Source: Paraphysomonas bandaiensis (taxonomy: Eukaryota > Chrysophyceae). From it: DNA of 64,000 nt. Below are positions 50,979-64,000 of the stretch, in pieces; position 1 is the stretch's first letter; each line of letters opens with the position of its first letter. The position numbers and the translations under genes were made by a program. The DNA lies in contig CBFFRP010000379.1 of assembly GCA_965644295.1 (NCBI GenBank), forward strand, positions 1-64,000, given 5' to 3'. A model generated the notes under the pieces. It saw only the letters and a list, made by a program, of their open reading frames with translations, had not been told where the DNA came from and searched no databases.

Positions 50979-53900
50979 TTATTTATTCGCATTGACTTTT
51001 CCTTTTCGCCAATTCGATGACGACGAACCTCCTCGATGATTGCTCTTGACCAATCCAGAGCTTCCAACTCGGCGAGCGGGTGTTACTAATTCCTCTTTAC
51101 TGTGAGCGAATGTGCACTTTTCATTAGCTCGGAAGGGACATTTGTCTCCGTTGCGACACATTATAGTCCGAAAGTTAGAAGGTGGTGTAGAAACTTGTTT
51201 TTTCAACGAAAAAGTATCTCCGGAGCTTGATGATGAGACTTCTGACACCTGTTGTTCTTCTTCGCCGAAGTCCATATCTTCTAGGGCCACTTCCGGGGGC
51301 CCAAACATATCAGATATTGCACTGCAGTACTTCACGTAGAACGGATCGTCCTTACAGAGGTACTGACATGCGATTTGTACACAGCGCATCAGTAACAATG
51401 GATACTTGGACTCAAAATACGAACAGAAATTACTCTCAGGCACAAGCAAAGGTTTCATTTCTTCTGGGACCTCTTCTACATGCCTCCTCTTATTTCTCAT
51501 CATACGCAAGCACTCAGAAGTAGACGAATAAACGTATTTTCCACGTGCATTAAGGTCTCCAAGTAACGCAGTGTCCAATACAGATGCCCAGCTCGACCCC
51601 ACAATGCCGTCACCATTGCAATCCTTCGCATTATCCACTATACGATGTAACATATCTGCACTCTTGTTCTTTATACTCTGCTGTACTCGCTGGGAAAAGT
51701 CATTTAGGAAGTCAAGCCGTTGTATAGGCGACCAGAAGTAAGGGTGTGCGCACACTTGCTGTGCCGATGGGCGCCGGTTGGGGTTCTCATGAATCATCCT
51801 GCTGAGCAAGTCATGTGCCTCAACACTATTCTTTAGAATATGTGACAAGTCGGAGCGTCCTTGAATGATATTGATCACACGCTCATGACACTCTCCATAG
51901 GGATGATGACCAGGGACCATGACAAAATGAAAAACGCACCCCAAACTAAATATATCTGACTTATATGGTTTCGCGTCAGCATCCTCGTCTGAGGAGCTAG
52001 GACATGCATCACTGTCTTTGCGACGGGAAAATAATTCTGGAGCTCCCCATCCAATTGTACCACCCAAATGAGCAGCACTACTACGATATGATGATGGCTT
52101 AGATATATCTGAGTAGACTGTGCTGGACGACGCATACTCGCCTCCAACCACTGCTTTACTCAGCCCCATATCACTAATCTTTAGATCAAAAGCACCAAGC
52201 ATGTCATCATTATCTGCCTCATCACAGACTTTAACACTATCTCCTTGCGGTAAGTACAAATCGGAGGCATTCTTCCTTCGCAAGAGTATATTATGAGGCT
52301 TGATATCCCTACATAATATTACAACTGTAACCACGGAGCTACGCTAAAACAATGTGTAAGATCAACCATGCAACTTACCTGTGTACGATACTTTTGGCAT
52401 GAAGATGGGCAACACCATTGGCAACCTGTTATACAGAAGTGCAAATAAGTGGGATAAATTCGATGCCGAGATGGCACACCTGCCATAATGCGTTTCTAAC
52501 ATCTTCTCGATTCGGAGAGTACATAACAACCTCCTCAGTCTGCTCCACTTCGTCCACATCGCGAGTAACATGACCATCAGCCGTTCCTCGAAAAGTACTT
52601 TTTTCCATTATATATTGCCTACAAAAATTTACTTAACACTTCAGAAAGAGTCATTGGGGCAATACAATTATACCAGAGACTCATGTCACACAGTTCCAGT
52701 ACCAACAAATGGAAGGCGCCATCTTGAAAGCTTTGGAAATATCGCACTACATTAGGGTGTCCATCCACCGCACTCAGCAATGACACTTCCCTATGCGAAC
52801 CACATGCGGTTACTACAACTTACAGAATTTCCCAGTGCCACAACACAACGAAAACACTTCGAGTATGGGTACCTATCTACTGCCCTTTGGAATCTCGACA
52901 GCATCCTCTTCACAGCAACATGTCTTTTTCCTTCAAGCACGCCTCTCAGTACAACCTACATTCATCAGTCAAGCTAACACTCAAAACTATTTGCTAGCGA
53001 CATACCGTTCCATTGGATCCAGTTCCCAATTCTTTGTCATGGTGTATCTCTAGACCACCCACTTTAGATCTAACACCTTGATCTGAAGGAGAGAGTGTAG
53101 CAGATTCTGTTCGAGTATCATGTATACTTGACAGGAGACTGGACACTCGCCTCAGAACAGCCAGAGCGTATTGTCTATGCAACACAAACATCGTCCCATA
53201 ACCGAGCATACATATTGCCGCTAGCATGCCAAACCCAGTGGTCACAGTGTACATCATGGATAATATCAACCACAGACATGCAAGTGCCAAGTGATTGAGT
53301 ATGGCAACTACCGGCTTATTCGAATTCGATGAAAACCCGAAAAGTTCTCTCGCCAAATCGTAAACAGATAAGTCTGCGGGAGTATCATCATGGCTCGGTG
53401 GAAGAGGCAGCATAAGATAACCCTTCCCTTCATTAGTCTGACGACGGTATCGGTCTCCTAACATGTGTACGCGCCTAGACATGTTGCCAATAGAATGGCC
53501 GTTAGAACGGCCCTTTTCTCGCTCGCCGTAAGACTTCGAAGTGTTCCCATCTGGATAAGCAACAGCACAGAATTCTTCGTTGTATAGGCACCGAGTCGAG
53601 TCTATCGTCACAGAATTGATAGGGCGAGAATCAAAACGTCCGATTTGCTTTTGTGAGCGCAGCTGCGACGGGTGTATATACATACCATACTCTCCACCCA
53701 ATGGCGTACGCTGAAAAAGAAGCATGTCACCTGTCAAGTCGTCTGTGCGGACATCAAGTGGGGGTGTAAAAAGCGATGCCAACGCCATAGACTCCTGAAT
53801 ACATCATACACGAGAGAACATGTGAATACACTACTCTGACCAACTCTACTCAAGCACGTACATTGCTTTCCCTGGTCTTTCTCGGTGTAGCTCTCACAAC

Positions 53901-55366
53901 CGCTACACTGTTGCGGGCTGTACCGTCGCTGTTTGGACAACGTTCCGCCTGTGATGTAGGCAAAGCGGTACCATACAAGATATCTAGGGTTTGAATGACA
54001 GATGGCAGAGAACAAGTGTTTTCTTCACTTTCTGAGCTCCGCATTCGCATTCCAACCTTGGAGGCCATATCGCCCCCATGTGTTGAAATGGGGTCGCTTG
54101 TTTGCGTACGGCTCACTGTCGTATTATGGGTTGTGTTGGGAGTATTGCTGTGTTGAATACGCTGGTCACCTGTGAGGAATAGTTTCGGGGTGACAGTGGG
54201 TTCTGGCATCTTAACACTAAATGCAAAGGTTGCGGGTGAGTCCAGCTGAAACGGAACTGAAACAAATCCTATGTATCTTATTACACACGTGGGGAAAAAC
54301 AGCAATTTTTAATTTGACTTACCATTTTTACTTGCAAACGCAACTTCTCCAGCAGGGGTACAAACAACTGAACTGTCTTTGTCACTCCGTGCATCAGAAG
54401 GATGTACAGTCCGTGTAGCATCAATCAGAGGAAAGAGTTCTCCATACGTAAGATTGAACTAATGCAGAAGTTAGGACAATAGGTTCAGAAAACAAAATAA
54501 AGACAAACCTCCTGCACTCCAGTGACGTCATCGTAGGCCTTAATAACATAATCGTTGCGGCCAATGACCAACGAATTCTCGGAACTATTTTTTCGCATCA
54601 TTTGATTCGCTCCAAATTCGGCAATTAACTCTCCTAAGAAAATTAGTTACACTTTACCAACTACAGGTGTGCTTCATTGTTGTACATTCAACGGTCAATT
54701 TATCTACTACATTCCATTCGCATATACCTGTACGCATATCGATTTCAAGAAGGCGAGATAGCTTTTCCCCAGTGTAATAAAGACCATCGTGAGTTCGAAA
54801 CGGCGTGTTCTCTGCCAGCACGCGAGCATGAATGGAAGTAGTTCGAAGCCCTGATTAAAATACAAAGTAGTGAGTGGATATAGCGATGTTGTGTGTGTTG
54901 GATGCAGCACATATGCAACCACAACTTTCCATAAGAGATATATAACAATCCAACACAATAATGCTGAGCCTAAACATTGTCAAGTAACATGAAGTACTTA
55001 AACACACCTCTGTTTCCACGGTACACTAGGGAACCGTCAAGAAGGGGAACTACTGAATAAGCTCGACGATTTACGCTACACTGTATACCCGTAAGAAATT
55101 ATTGTTAAGCAACTAGTGTCACAGCTTACTTCGTGGGATGAAATTAGGGGCCCTCCCGTGCTAAATGTCCACAATTTCTCATGAGTATTGCGATCAATAC
55201 CGTGTATAAGCCCCCCCACAGTTCCGATAACAGCAAAGGAGCTTCCCGAATATCCCAAACTGACGTTTTCATCAGGTTCAGTAAAGAGTCTAGTGACTGG
55301 AGTTTCTGACCAGCATTTGACTGCTAAAATCACAAAAAAAAGCAAAGAGGCCAATGAGCACATCAT
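50979..55366 (-). CDS. IRE1: IRE1 unfolded-protein-response kinase/RNase with extra C-terminal CCCH zinc finger
   Basis: A multi-exon gene read leftward. Exon 1 (from 55366) has a signal peptide (MMCSLASLLFFVILAVKCWS) and a PQQ-type blade (VIGTVGGLIHGIDRNTHEKL), as in the ER luminal stress sensor. More luminal exons follow (PLLDGSLVYRGN). A membrane segment lies in the 53788-53008 exon (AAICMLGYGTMFVL). The kinase has LGTGSNGT, VAVKRM, EVSLLSAVDGHPNVVRYF, VHRDIKPHNILL (split by an intron at 52309-52378), DMGLSKAV and GWGAPELF. The KEN RNase follows, with MRNKRRH keeping the Arg, Asn and His expected at the active site. The same last exon (52308-50979) then continues ~110 residues into CRNGDKCPFRANEKCTFAH, a C-x5-C-x7-C-x3-H finger. 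In known IRE1 proteins the KEN domain ends the protein. All catalytic residues seen are intact. Confidence 0.93.
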
Positions 55367-55973
55367 GTTGTTATATGTACTCCTGCTGTGTGTGAAGTGG
55401 AGTGATGTTTACGCTGTGCAGCCCACTAATAGGATGATAACAGTGAATCATGCATTCCCTTCCATGATCACAGGGATCAATAGAAGATGAGAGTGGTCTG
55501 ATAGAAGAGGGTGGATAATGATAACTGGCTATAGTTAGATTATGTTGCTATGTACTCTACATGGGTGAGTAGATGGCGTTCTGTGTAGGTGATAGCCGGG
55601 TGCAGTATGGTATGTATGTATACACATATACAGCAGCAGCAGTATGTATCTAGATCTCCGTGTGGTAGGGTTTATATATACAGCATACAGCACACTTTCT
55701 TCTTGCTTCTTCTTCTTCAATTTTCTGTAGTCTGATCACTGTATTCTATACATGAGTTGGCTGTAGCCTGTAGCGTTGTATGGGTACACTATACCGTATA
55801 CATCTACAGCACTATCAGGTATGTTATATACACATACACACTGTACGTGTTTATTAACGTAAATATTACAGCCTCAATAAGTGGCTCTGCAGCAGTTATC
55901 TGACTATCCAGTGGGATTGGTCCGAATAAGTGGACTTATTTAACTATTCGTTAACTATTAGTTGACTTTAAGC
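55367..55973. promoter_or_regulatory. Divergent promoter region of IRE1 and ArfGAP genes
   Basis: 607 bp between divergent start codons, with TATA-rich patches and several GTATA/TACAC repeats. No ORF support. The role is inferred from position; I see no clear stress-response element. Confidence 0.35.
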
Positions 55974-58150
<2,177 letters not shown>

Positions 58151-59929
58151 TGCATAGTCTATCCCGGGGTTAACGGAGTTTTCTAGTCATTTATAGTGAT
58201 AATTCCAATGCATGAATTACAAAATTAAATAGCACTTTCATGGTATATGGTATATATGCATATATGTGTACATCTGGTAAGCTAGCAACATCATATGGCC
58301 ACGGCGAGAAATATATTCACTTGTCGGAGGAATATCGCTGGCGTCGTGCAACGTGGTTTCTATTAGAATATGGATCTTATTCTAGTATATTCAGTATGTC
58401 ACTTGAAGACAATGTACGAGAATACAGTGAAATATAGTGATGTACAAATGCTGTGATGATATTGAGAAACTGAAATAGTTTGATCTTTCAAGATATGTTC
58501 AGTAACGAGAGGTTCGCATATGTAGGATACTATGCAGGGATTATAATGAGTTAGTGTTGGTTATCACAACTTCGTGTAAACGATATTAATAAATCTATCT
58601 AGTCTTACGACAAATTCTCTCTGTGATCTAGCTTAAAATGAGCAATTTTCAATAGTTTCGTCAGTAAGCTTTCCCTTCGAATCCACTTTTCATAAAATAA
58701 CATATGGCCCGGGTTACACTCATTTGTGACGTATATGCTATACTAATACTAATCACATTTACATACAACACGTTTAACCCCTACTAGTGCACCTGATTTG
58801 AATCATGTTTACGATGTAAGCACGATGTGGCCAAAACACTACAAGAACTGGGTGCACGCTCCTAACCACCTAGACAGCATCAGATATGGTACTTAAACAC
58901 TCCTTTAATATTCTTGAAGTCGCTTCGAAGATAGATTGCTTGCACTGATATCATTATGATCTTCTACAGCAGACGAAGGATGGAACATAACTTGGAGTGT
59001 TTCATGATCAGCTTTATATAGTCGGCTTATGATTGTGGTTTCTCTCTAATTGTGTTATATAATAAAATCACATACATATGACAGTCAATATCATTATTAA
59101 GATAAAAGTAATTTCTGTTGAACCGAATATTGAATTTGAATGTCTATATTTGCCCGGTGCTGATATATTCAATTCAGGTCAAAAAAGCTCTTTTGAGACA
59201 GAATGGGGAAATATAGAATTTGAGATGCAAATAAGCACAACTACATTAGTGACAGGTATAGATTTACAGTGAAGTGTTAGTTTAGGGTTAGGGTCAAGAT
59301 TTACTACAATCTTGAAATCATTGCAGTGTATAGTTCATTGCTATGCATGGTACTGTATTATTCACGATAAGCTATTCGTTATACTTATTTAACGTTGAAG
59401 GGCTACATAGATGATAGTTCTATCGACAACATTATATACATATAGAGAGAAAATATTATTGATAAATTCTACTATAAGCTCTCATGGTACATGAGATACG
59501 TGTAAAGCTATATAGTGTATCGCATCACTTCGTCTCGTAATATTAGTATATGCTTCTCGTGTGTGTGATGACAGAGTTGTGTATGGATGAGAACTGTTTC
59601 GGTAGTGTGTGAGTGTTGCGTAAAATCACACTGTGCTGTTGCTCTCACAGATATCCAAACTCATTGTCTTAACACTCCATATATATAATCATCGAAGAGA
59701 AAGAGTCACATATCAGATGACACCGACTATGATCCATGCATATCCGATATCTAGATATGCTTATCTAGTAGATGTGGATGGTGCAGCGACTACCCTCGTA
59801 TCGGCATCCTTTGTGTATTTTTGTTCGAAGGTGGCTCTAATATTGAGACAATAATTATCTGTATTCCAGCCGTAGTTGTGCTTCAGTAATATAGAGAATA
59901 TTTACTTCAATTTATTCCCGAAAAATTAG
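58151..59929. other. Intergenic with repeat R2 (uninterrupted copy)
   Basis: From about 58470 to 58640 the sequence is the inverse of R2 at 37945-38260 and lacks the R3 insert (CTGAAATAGTTTGATCTTTC then AAGATATG). A 64-codon ORF at 59078-59272 and a GTTTAGGGTTAGGGTCAAG patch at 59280-59298 follow; neither supports a gene or a telomere. Confidence 0.6.
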
Positions 59930-61162
59930 ATGCGGACTGCCGATACGCTGCACGATCATCCAGAGTGGACTACTGCTGCAGCCCAGCCTACCTCGACTGT
60001 CCAAAAAAAAACAGAACTGAAAACGTGCGTTTTAGACATGCTTTTGTTGCAGTTTTGCGAATATCATACTTTTATAGACCTCAAAAAGACACTTTTTATG
60101 AAATTTTTGATGATGAGTGACTGGCACAGTTGTGGTGTGGCTGTGTCTTTGAGGGTGTTTGTCCATCAGAACACAACTAACGAAACAACTGCATCGGTGT
60201 TTTATGCTGCACAGTGATGGAGATTACGAGGACATAAGTGGAGATGGTGGAGTCCTTAAGAAACGGTCCACTGATACCGGAAAATCTCATACTAAACCCA
60301 CAGATGGAGTAGAGGTGGGAATATTCTATGTGGGCACTCTACTCAACGGAAGGGAGTTCGATAGCAATCGTACTTTTGGTTCTGGTTACTCGAAACCTCT
60401 TAATTATGTTATTGGGTCCGGGAAAATGGTAGCAGGTGAGGTCAGTGTGGTGAATGTATCGTGTGACGTATCTCCCATCCGTCAGGAATGGACATTGCGT
60501 TAAAGTCTATGAACTTTGGTGAAGTTGCTCAGGTAGGAGACACTATATAGCAAGTGGTTGATGTGAGTGATAGTTGTGCTGCAGTTTCGGTTGAGATCTG
60601 ACTATGGATATGGTGACAAAGGAAGCCCGGGCAGAGGAACATCTCCCGATATTCCTCCGGGTGCAACCATTTGCTTTGAGTTGGAAGTAGTAGATTTGGT
60701 AAGAATTCATCGCTCTATTTTTTACAGCGCGTAGCTTGGACTATGTCAGCTAATATTGGACATGAGCAGGGTGAAGTTAAACCTTCAGCATCTGCGGTTA
60801 GAAAAGCGGAGGAGAAACAGCGATTAGCTGAGGTTAGTAGCGATATTTACCACGCTTGAGTCCTATTAAGTATATTTTGGTTCTGTATTCTAATTTGTAC
60901 CCAGATTACTGCGGCTCGTGAGCAAGCAGCATTGGAGCAACTGCAAGCAACCGCCTCCAAGAAGTCTCCAGCTGCCGTAAACACCCCGAAGAACTCTGAC
61001 GCAGTGGTGGTTGATCCAGAAACGCCAGTTGTGCAAGATACGAGATGGGCCAAGAGTCTAAAACCTAATGATCTTAAAGCTCAGTTAAAGCTTCGAAATC
61101 TAAGCACCCAAGGGTCGAAGAAGGAGCTCTTAGCAAGACTTTTGGATAATCTAGGCTGCTAG
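59930..61162 (+). CDS. FKBP-type peptidyl-prolyl isomerase with C-terminal SAP motif, 6 exons
   Basis: Exons 59930-60024, 60215-60435, 60486-60532, 60585-60698, 60728-60832 and 60905-61162 join in phase to 279 residues. The FKBP domain runs over about residues 40-160: VGIFYVGTLLNGREFDSN, then GMDIALKSMNFGEVA, FRLRSDYGYGDKGSPGRG, IPPGATICFELEVVDL. Aromatic pocket residues appear mostly present. A Glu/Ala-rich helix follows, then a SAP motif (LKPNDLKAQLKLRNLS and SKKELLARLL), which binds DNA in nuclear proteins. So it is probably a nuclear isomerase. The intron at 60699-60727 is only 29 nt. The first exon is the weakest part, chosen because its phase fits. Confidence 0.88.
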
Positions 61163-61547
61163 ATTAAGAAAATCTTTTATATAGGGTTTTCTAAGTATAT
61201 AGTAGTTTTGACTTTTGACTTAACTTTATCAACCTCTTCTAATGTAATATCATTATATTTTAAGACTTTGCAACTCCACGGTTATGATATATACTCCTAC
61301 ATCATATAGTGCTACGAATTATTATAAGGCATGAAGTACTAGAAATGAGAAAAACAGATCAGTAGAAGACTTACTGTGCTGGCTGCAGTCATCTGAACTA
61401 GACATGACCACACACAGTATTCAATTGATACGTTGAGTACAGACACATATCGCTGGACTACAGTTGTGTTCTGTTATACACATGTTGTTCCCTCAACAAA
61501 GTTAGCAAGTTTCAGGCATATCAACATTCTGCATGCTCACTGCAGAG
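61163..61547. other. Intergenic, no gene seen
   Basis: AT-rich 3' flank of the FKBP gene. No supported ORF. Confidence 0.35.
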
Positions 61548-61715
61548 GTGGTTGCACCTTGGTGCTTGCGGCGACGCATAAGCAGCTTCCGTAGCGTTAC
61601 ATAGTACATAGTAGGATAATAGAGTTTGTACTAGTTAGTTTGTGATTAGTTTTCATCTTGTTACTAAGCTGGTGCTGATTCTTAACACTATTGCTAATAA
61701 TAAGACGTTCAATAT
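61548..61715 (+). repeat. Dispersed repeat family R1, copy 4
   Basis: Begins GTGGTTGCACCTTGGTGCTT, then GCGGCGACGCATAAGCAGCT, and continues through TAGCGTTACATAGTACATAG to ATTGCTAATAATAAGACG. A short local duplication (ACATAGTACATAGTAGG) distinguishes it from the other copies. Confidence 0.8.
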
Positions 61716-61993
61716 ATTTCCCTCGTGATAAACTTTAACGCCATTACACACAAGAACATCACGAGTTTACTTTCATTTTACTAGCAATTCTCACGTTTTA
61801 TTTCTGTAATATTTCGAACTATAAAATCAAGGTATCGTACCTGGCTCCTGTTTCGACATATTACTCTATAGACAAGACATATATGCATATAACATGTATG
61901 TGCAAAATCACTACAACAATAACGTGAGTGAAATGACCATGTTCACCACATGTTACGCACAAAATCACTGATAAATAAATAACTGTAGTAAAA

Positions 61994-64000
61994 CTACACA
62001 ACAGTGCGCTTGTGCAATGGGTTCGACATGAGATCAACTGAACTCACACGTTGATTCGTATCTGAATAGCGCAAAGAGCTACTTTTCATTTCAACCTCAA
62101 TAGATTCACCTTTCTGAGGCTGTTCTGTTTTTACATAGAATCGATCTATACTCTCATTTTCACCGAGTTCAGTTTGTAGGTTCAAGATGACACTATCTGT
62201 CCGATCCTTACGTTTGTATCTTCCATCCCGAGCGAGTAACAGATTAAATGCAAAGAAGTCCAGAGCTTCATTTCGCTCAGCGATGGAGTAGGTTTCGGGT
62301 AACGTGATCGCATTAGCATAAAAACCAAATAACCATACCAGTACTGTTACAACAAAAGGAACAACTACACTCATATTTCCCTGTGCCACTCCAGCAGTGT
62401 TAATAAGGACGGACTGGAACTTGCTACGACATTCGAGATAGTCTTGTTCCAGGATCCTCGGTGGATTGGTGGCTGCGTTTACCATAGCACTCTCACTAAG
62501 AGACAAGGTGTTGTTGCAGCTGCCGTAATTAACCTGGTAGTAATATGTGCTCACAGAATGTAGAGAGCTGTCTGCCACATATGCAGAGAGAATTGAGCAC
62601 GATGTGCCATCAGAGAGTCGACAGAATTCATATGCCTTTTCTCTCCATACATCATTTCCTCGTGTACTGCTCAAATAATTCGCAACATCAAATGAGGCGT
62701 TGTACGAATTTCTATTGATATCATACATACTCTGTTGAGAGGCAAGCTCTGCCAGTTTTGCGATAGATTCATTCCTGTTGCTCCCGAAATCATAAAAGAG
62801 TAGTCCCACCATGAGGTTGAAACTGTTGCACGCTGAACTAGTCCCTATTGGGGTATCGCAAAAACAATATTCTGGTGTTGTGGATGATGCACCAGCGTGA
62901 TTAAAAGTAGGAAGCATTAGTATATCCCCTACCAACATACCACACATAGAACTGACGTTGCCATCAACGGAAGAAATCGTAGAACAGAGAATAGGCTGCA
63001 TCCCTACTTGCAATTAAGTGCGATGCCGAGCATATATAGCACAAAAACAACATACCTGCATAGATGGAAAAGTAATAAGAATTAGAAACAACTGTAATAT
63101 TTCCATTCACTAGGGTTGACTCAGTGCCTGCCACAATATCGAGATATGCAAGAGGAGTTACATTCAGATTAACTGACAATGCTATCACCAGCGATCGTAC
63201 ATCTAGAGAAAGGGAGAAAATATCACCATCAAAAATAGCATCATAGCCTGCGTGAAAAGGGTTCAAAATGTCCATGCAAGCTGGTGTTGATGTAAAGAGA
63301 GCATTATCGTATTTCATCATCAAGAGAGACAAACTTTTATCGAAGGATGTTGTTGCATTGAGGGGACAATATTCTTGTTCATTCCCAATTGCCGCTATGA
63401 CCTTTCGGTCGAATATAACACTGGGATTTCCAGTTAACTTGACTGTATTATAACTACCACCTGATTCCTGTCCCTCTGCCCAAGCCATCCAATAGAGGAG
63501 ATTGTAACTTAAACTCTCATTTCTTCCGGCTTCTCCAATAGACGATAAACTCAAAAGATAATTCCTCATAGATTCCTCGAACTCAGAATTAGTGGTTAGA
63601 AAATTATTGAAGTCAAAGGAATATACTGCCGCTGAGTACGTGAATCCTATCGCACCCTCCCATGTCCCAGTATCATCTAGCAGATACTCACCATCTAACG
63701 ACCTTGAGACCTTCGTACAGTCCCCCGCATCCTTAGAGAGAGCGAGATACCTCTCCGACTGAGCATCTAAAAAACTAAGTATAAAGACAAGAATAAAGAG
63801 TCCCAATACGATCAGATAGAGTGCGGAGCCGACTGCACCCGCATATTGAGAGGGAAGATTCTGGATATACTCTGAGGGGATGTTGGCATAAAACAACTCT
63901 TTCCAGCTCTCTTTAGTACCCGCTATACCGCACCAGATAATCTGCTTAAATTTCTTTATGTTCCATTTGATTCGGTGCCATATACCCTCCACCTTCATTG
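61994..64000 (-). CDS. Large membrane glycoprotein-like protein, 2 exons, possibly 5' partial
   Basis: The N-terminal exon (63998 to about 63059) starts MKVEGIWHRIKWNIKKFKQI two bases from the window edge, so the true start may lie outside. It has a transmembrane segment (ALYLIVLGLFILVFILSFLD) and then a long region with many N-x-S/T sites (NESLS, NATTS, NVTPL, NGNITV). The second exon (about 63005-61994; A-G-M-Q-P across the splice) has Cys-rich text (EYCFCDTPIGTSSACNSFN), a second membrane segment (VVPFVVTVLVWLFGFYANAI) and a charged cytoplasmic tail. The topology suggests two membrane passes flanking a large extracellular/luminal domain. I do not recognise the family. Confidence 0.7.

Overview
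The window is eukaryotic nuclear DNA from a single-celled organism. Host genes carry several short GT-AG introns (one of only 29 nt) and encode eukaryote-specific proteins: ArfGAP, IRE1, REEP/HVA22, an SR/RRM splicing factor, and an FKBP with a SAP motif. Nothing here fixes the species. Gene content and polinton-like virus DNA would fit a protist (stramenopile, alveolate or haptophyte are possible), but that is inference.

Layout. 1-1205 is the end of a Ty3/gypsy retrotransposon polyprotein, followed by a polypurine tract and probable 3' LTR. About 3.2-5.45 kb is a decayed polinton-like virus (PLV) relic. 6.8-10.2 kb holds a REEP/HVA22 gene and a seven-exon methylmalonate-semialdehyde dehydrogenase gene. 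11029-28699 is a complete 17.7-kb integrated PLV/Maverick-like element with 402-bp terminal inverted repeats and a candidate GCTG(AA) target-site duplication. 28.7-34.5 kb is repeat-rich, with a PfkB sugar kinase. 34.6-48.1 kb carries a CRAL-TRIO protein, a (GTAT)n microsatellite, an RS/RRM protein, a WD40 protein, a PP2C phosphatase, a secreted protein and a multi-exon membrane protein. About 49.6-50.2 kb is a LINE relic. 51-61.2 kb carries IRE1, an ArfGAP1-like gene and an FKBP-SAP gene. The window ends in a membrane-protein gene that may be partial.

The PLV has a morphogenesis module: double-jelly-roll major capsid protein, penton-like minor capsid protein, packaging ATPase, heptad-repeat fibre and small basic proteins. 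It also has a replication/integration module: an exonuclease-less protein-primed-type family B polymerase, a superfamily 3 helicase and a DD35E integrase with a chromo-like tail. HNH and GIY-YIG endonucleases complete it. Most genes start immediately after an A/T 'tatata-ATG' motif. The major capsid ORF has no AUG, one gene has a -1 slippery run, and three proteins share an acidic-[G/Y]FA C-terminus. I see no maturation protease.

The most unusual host gene is an IRE1 whose kinase/RNase exon continues into a C-terminal CCCH zinc finger. The virus element and the dispersed repeats show that this locus has repeatedly received mobile DNA; one ~120-bp insertion can be read directly, because its target duplication and an empty paralogous site both lie in the window.
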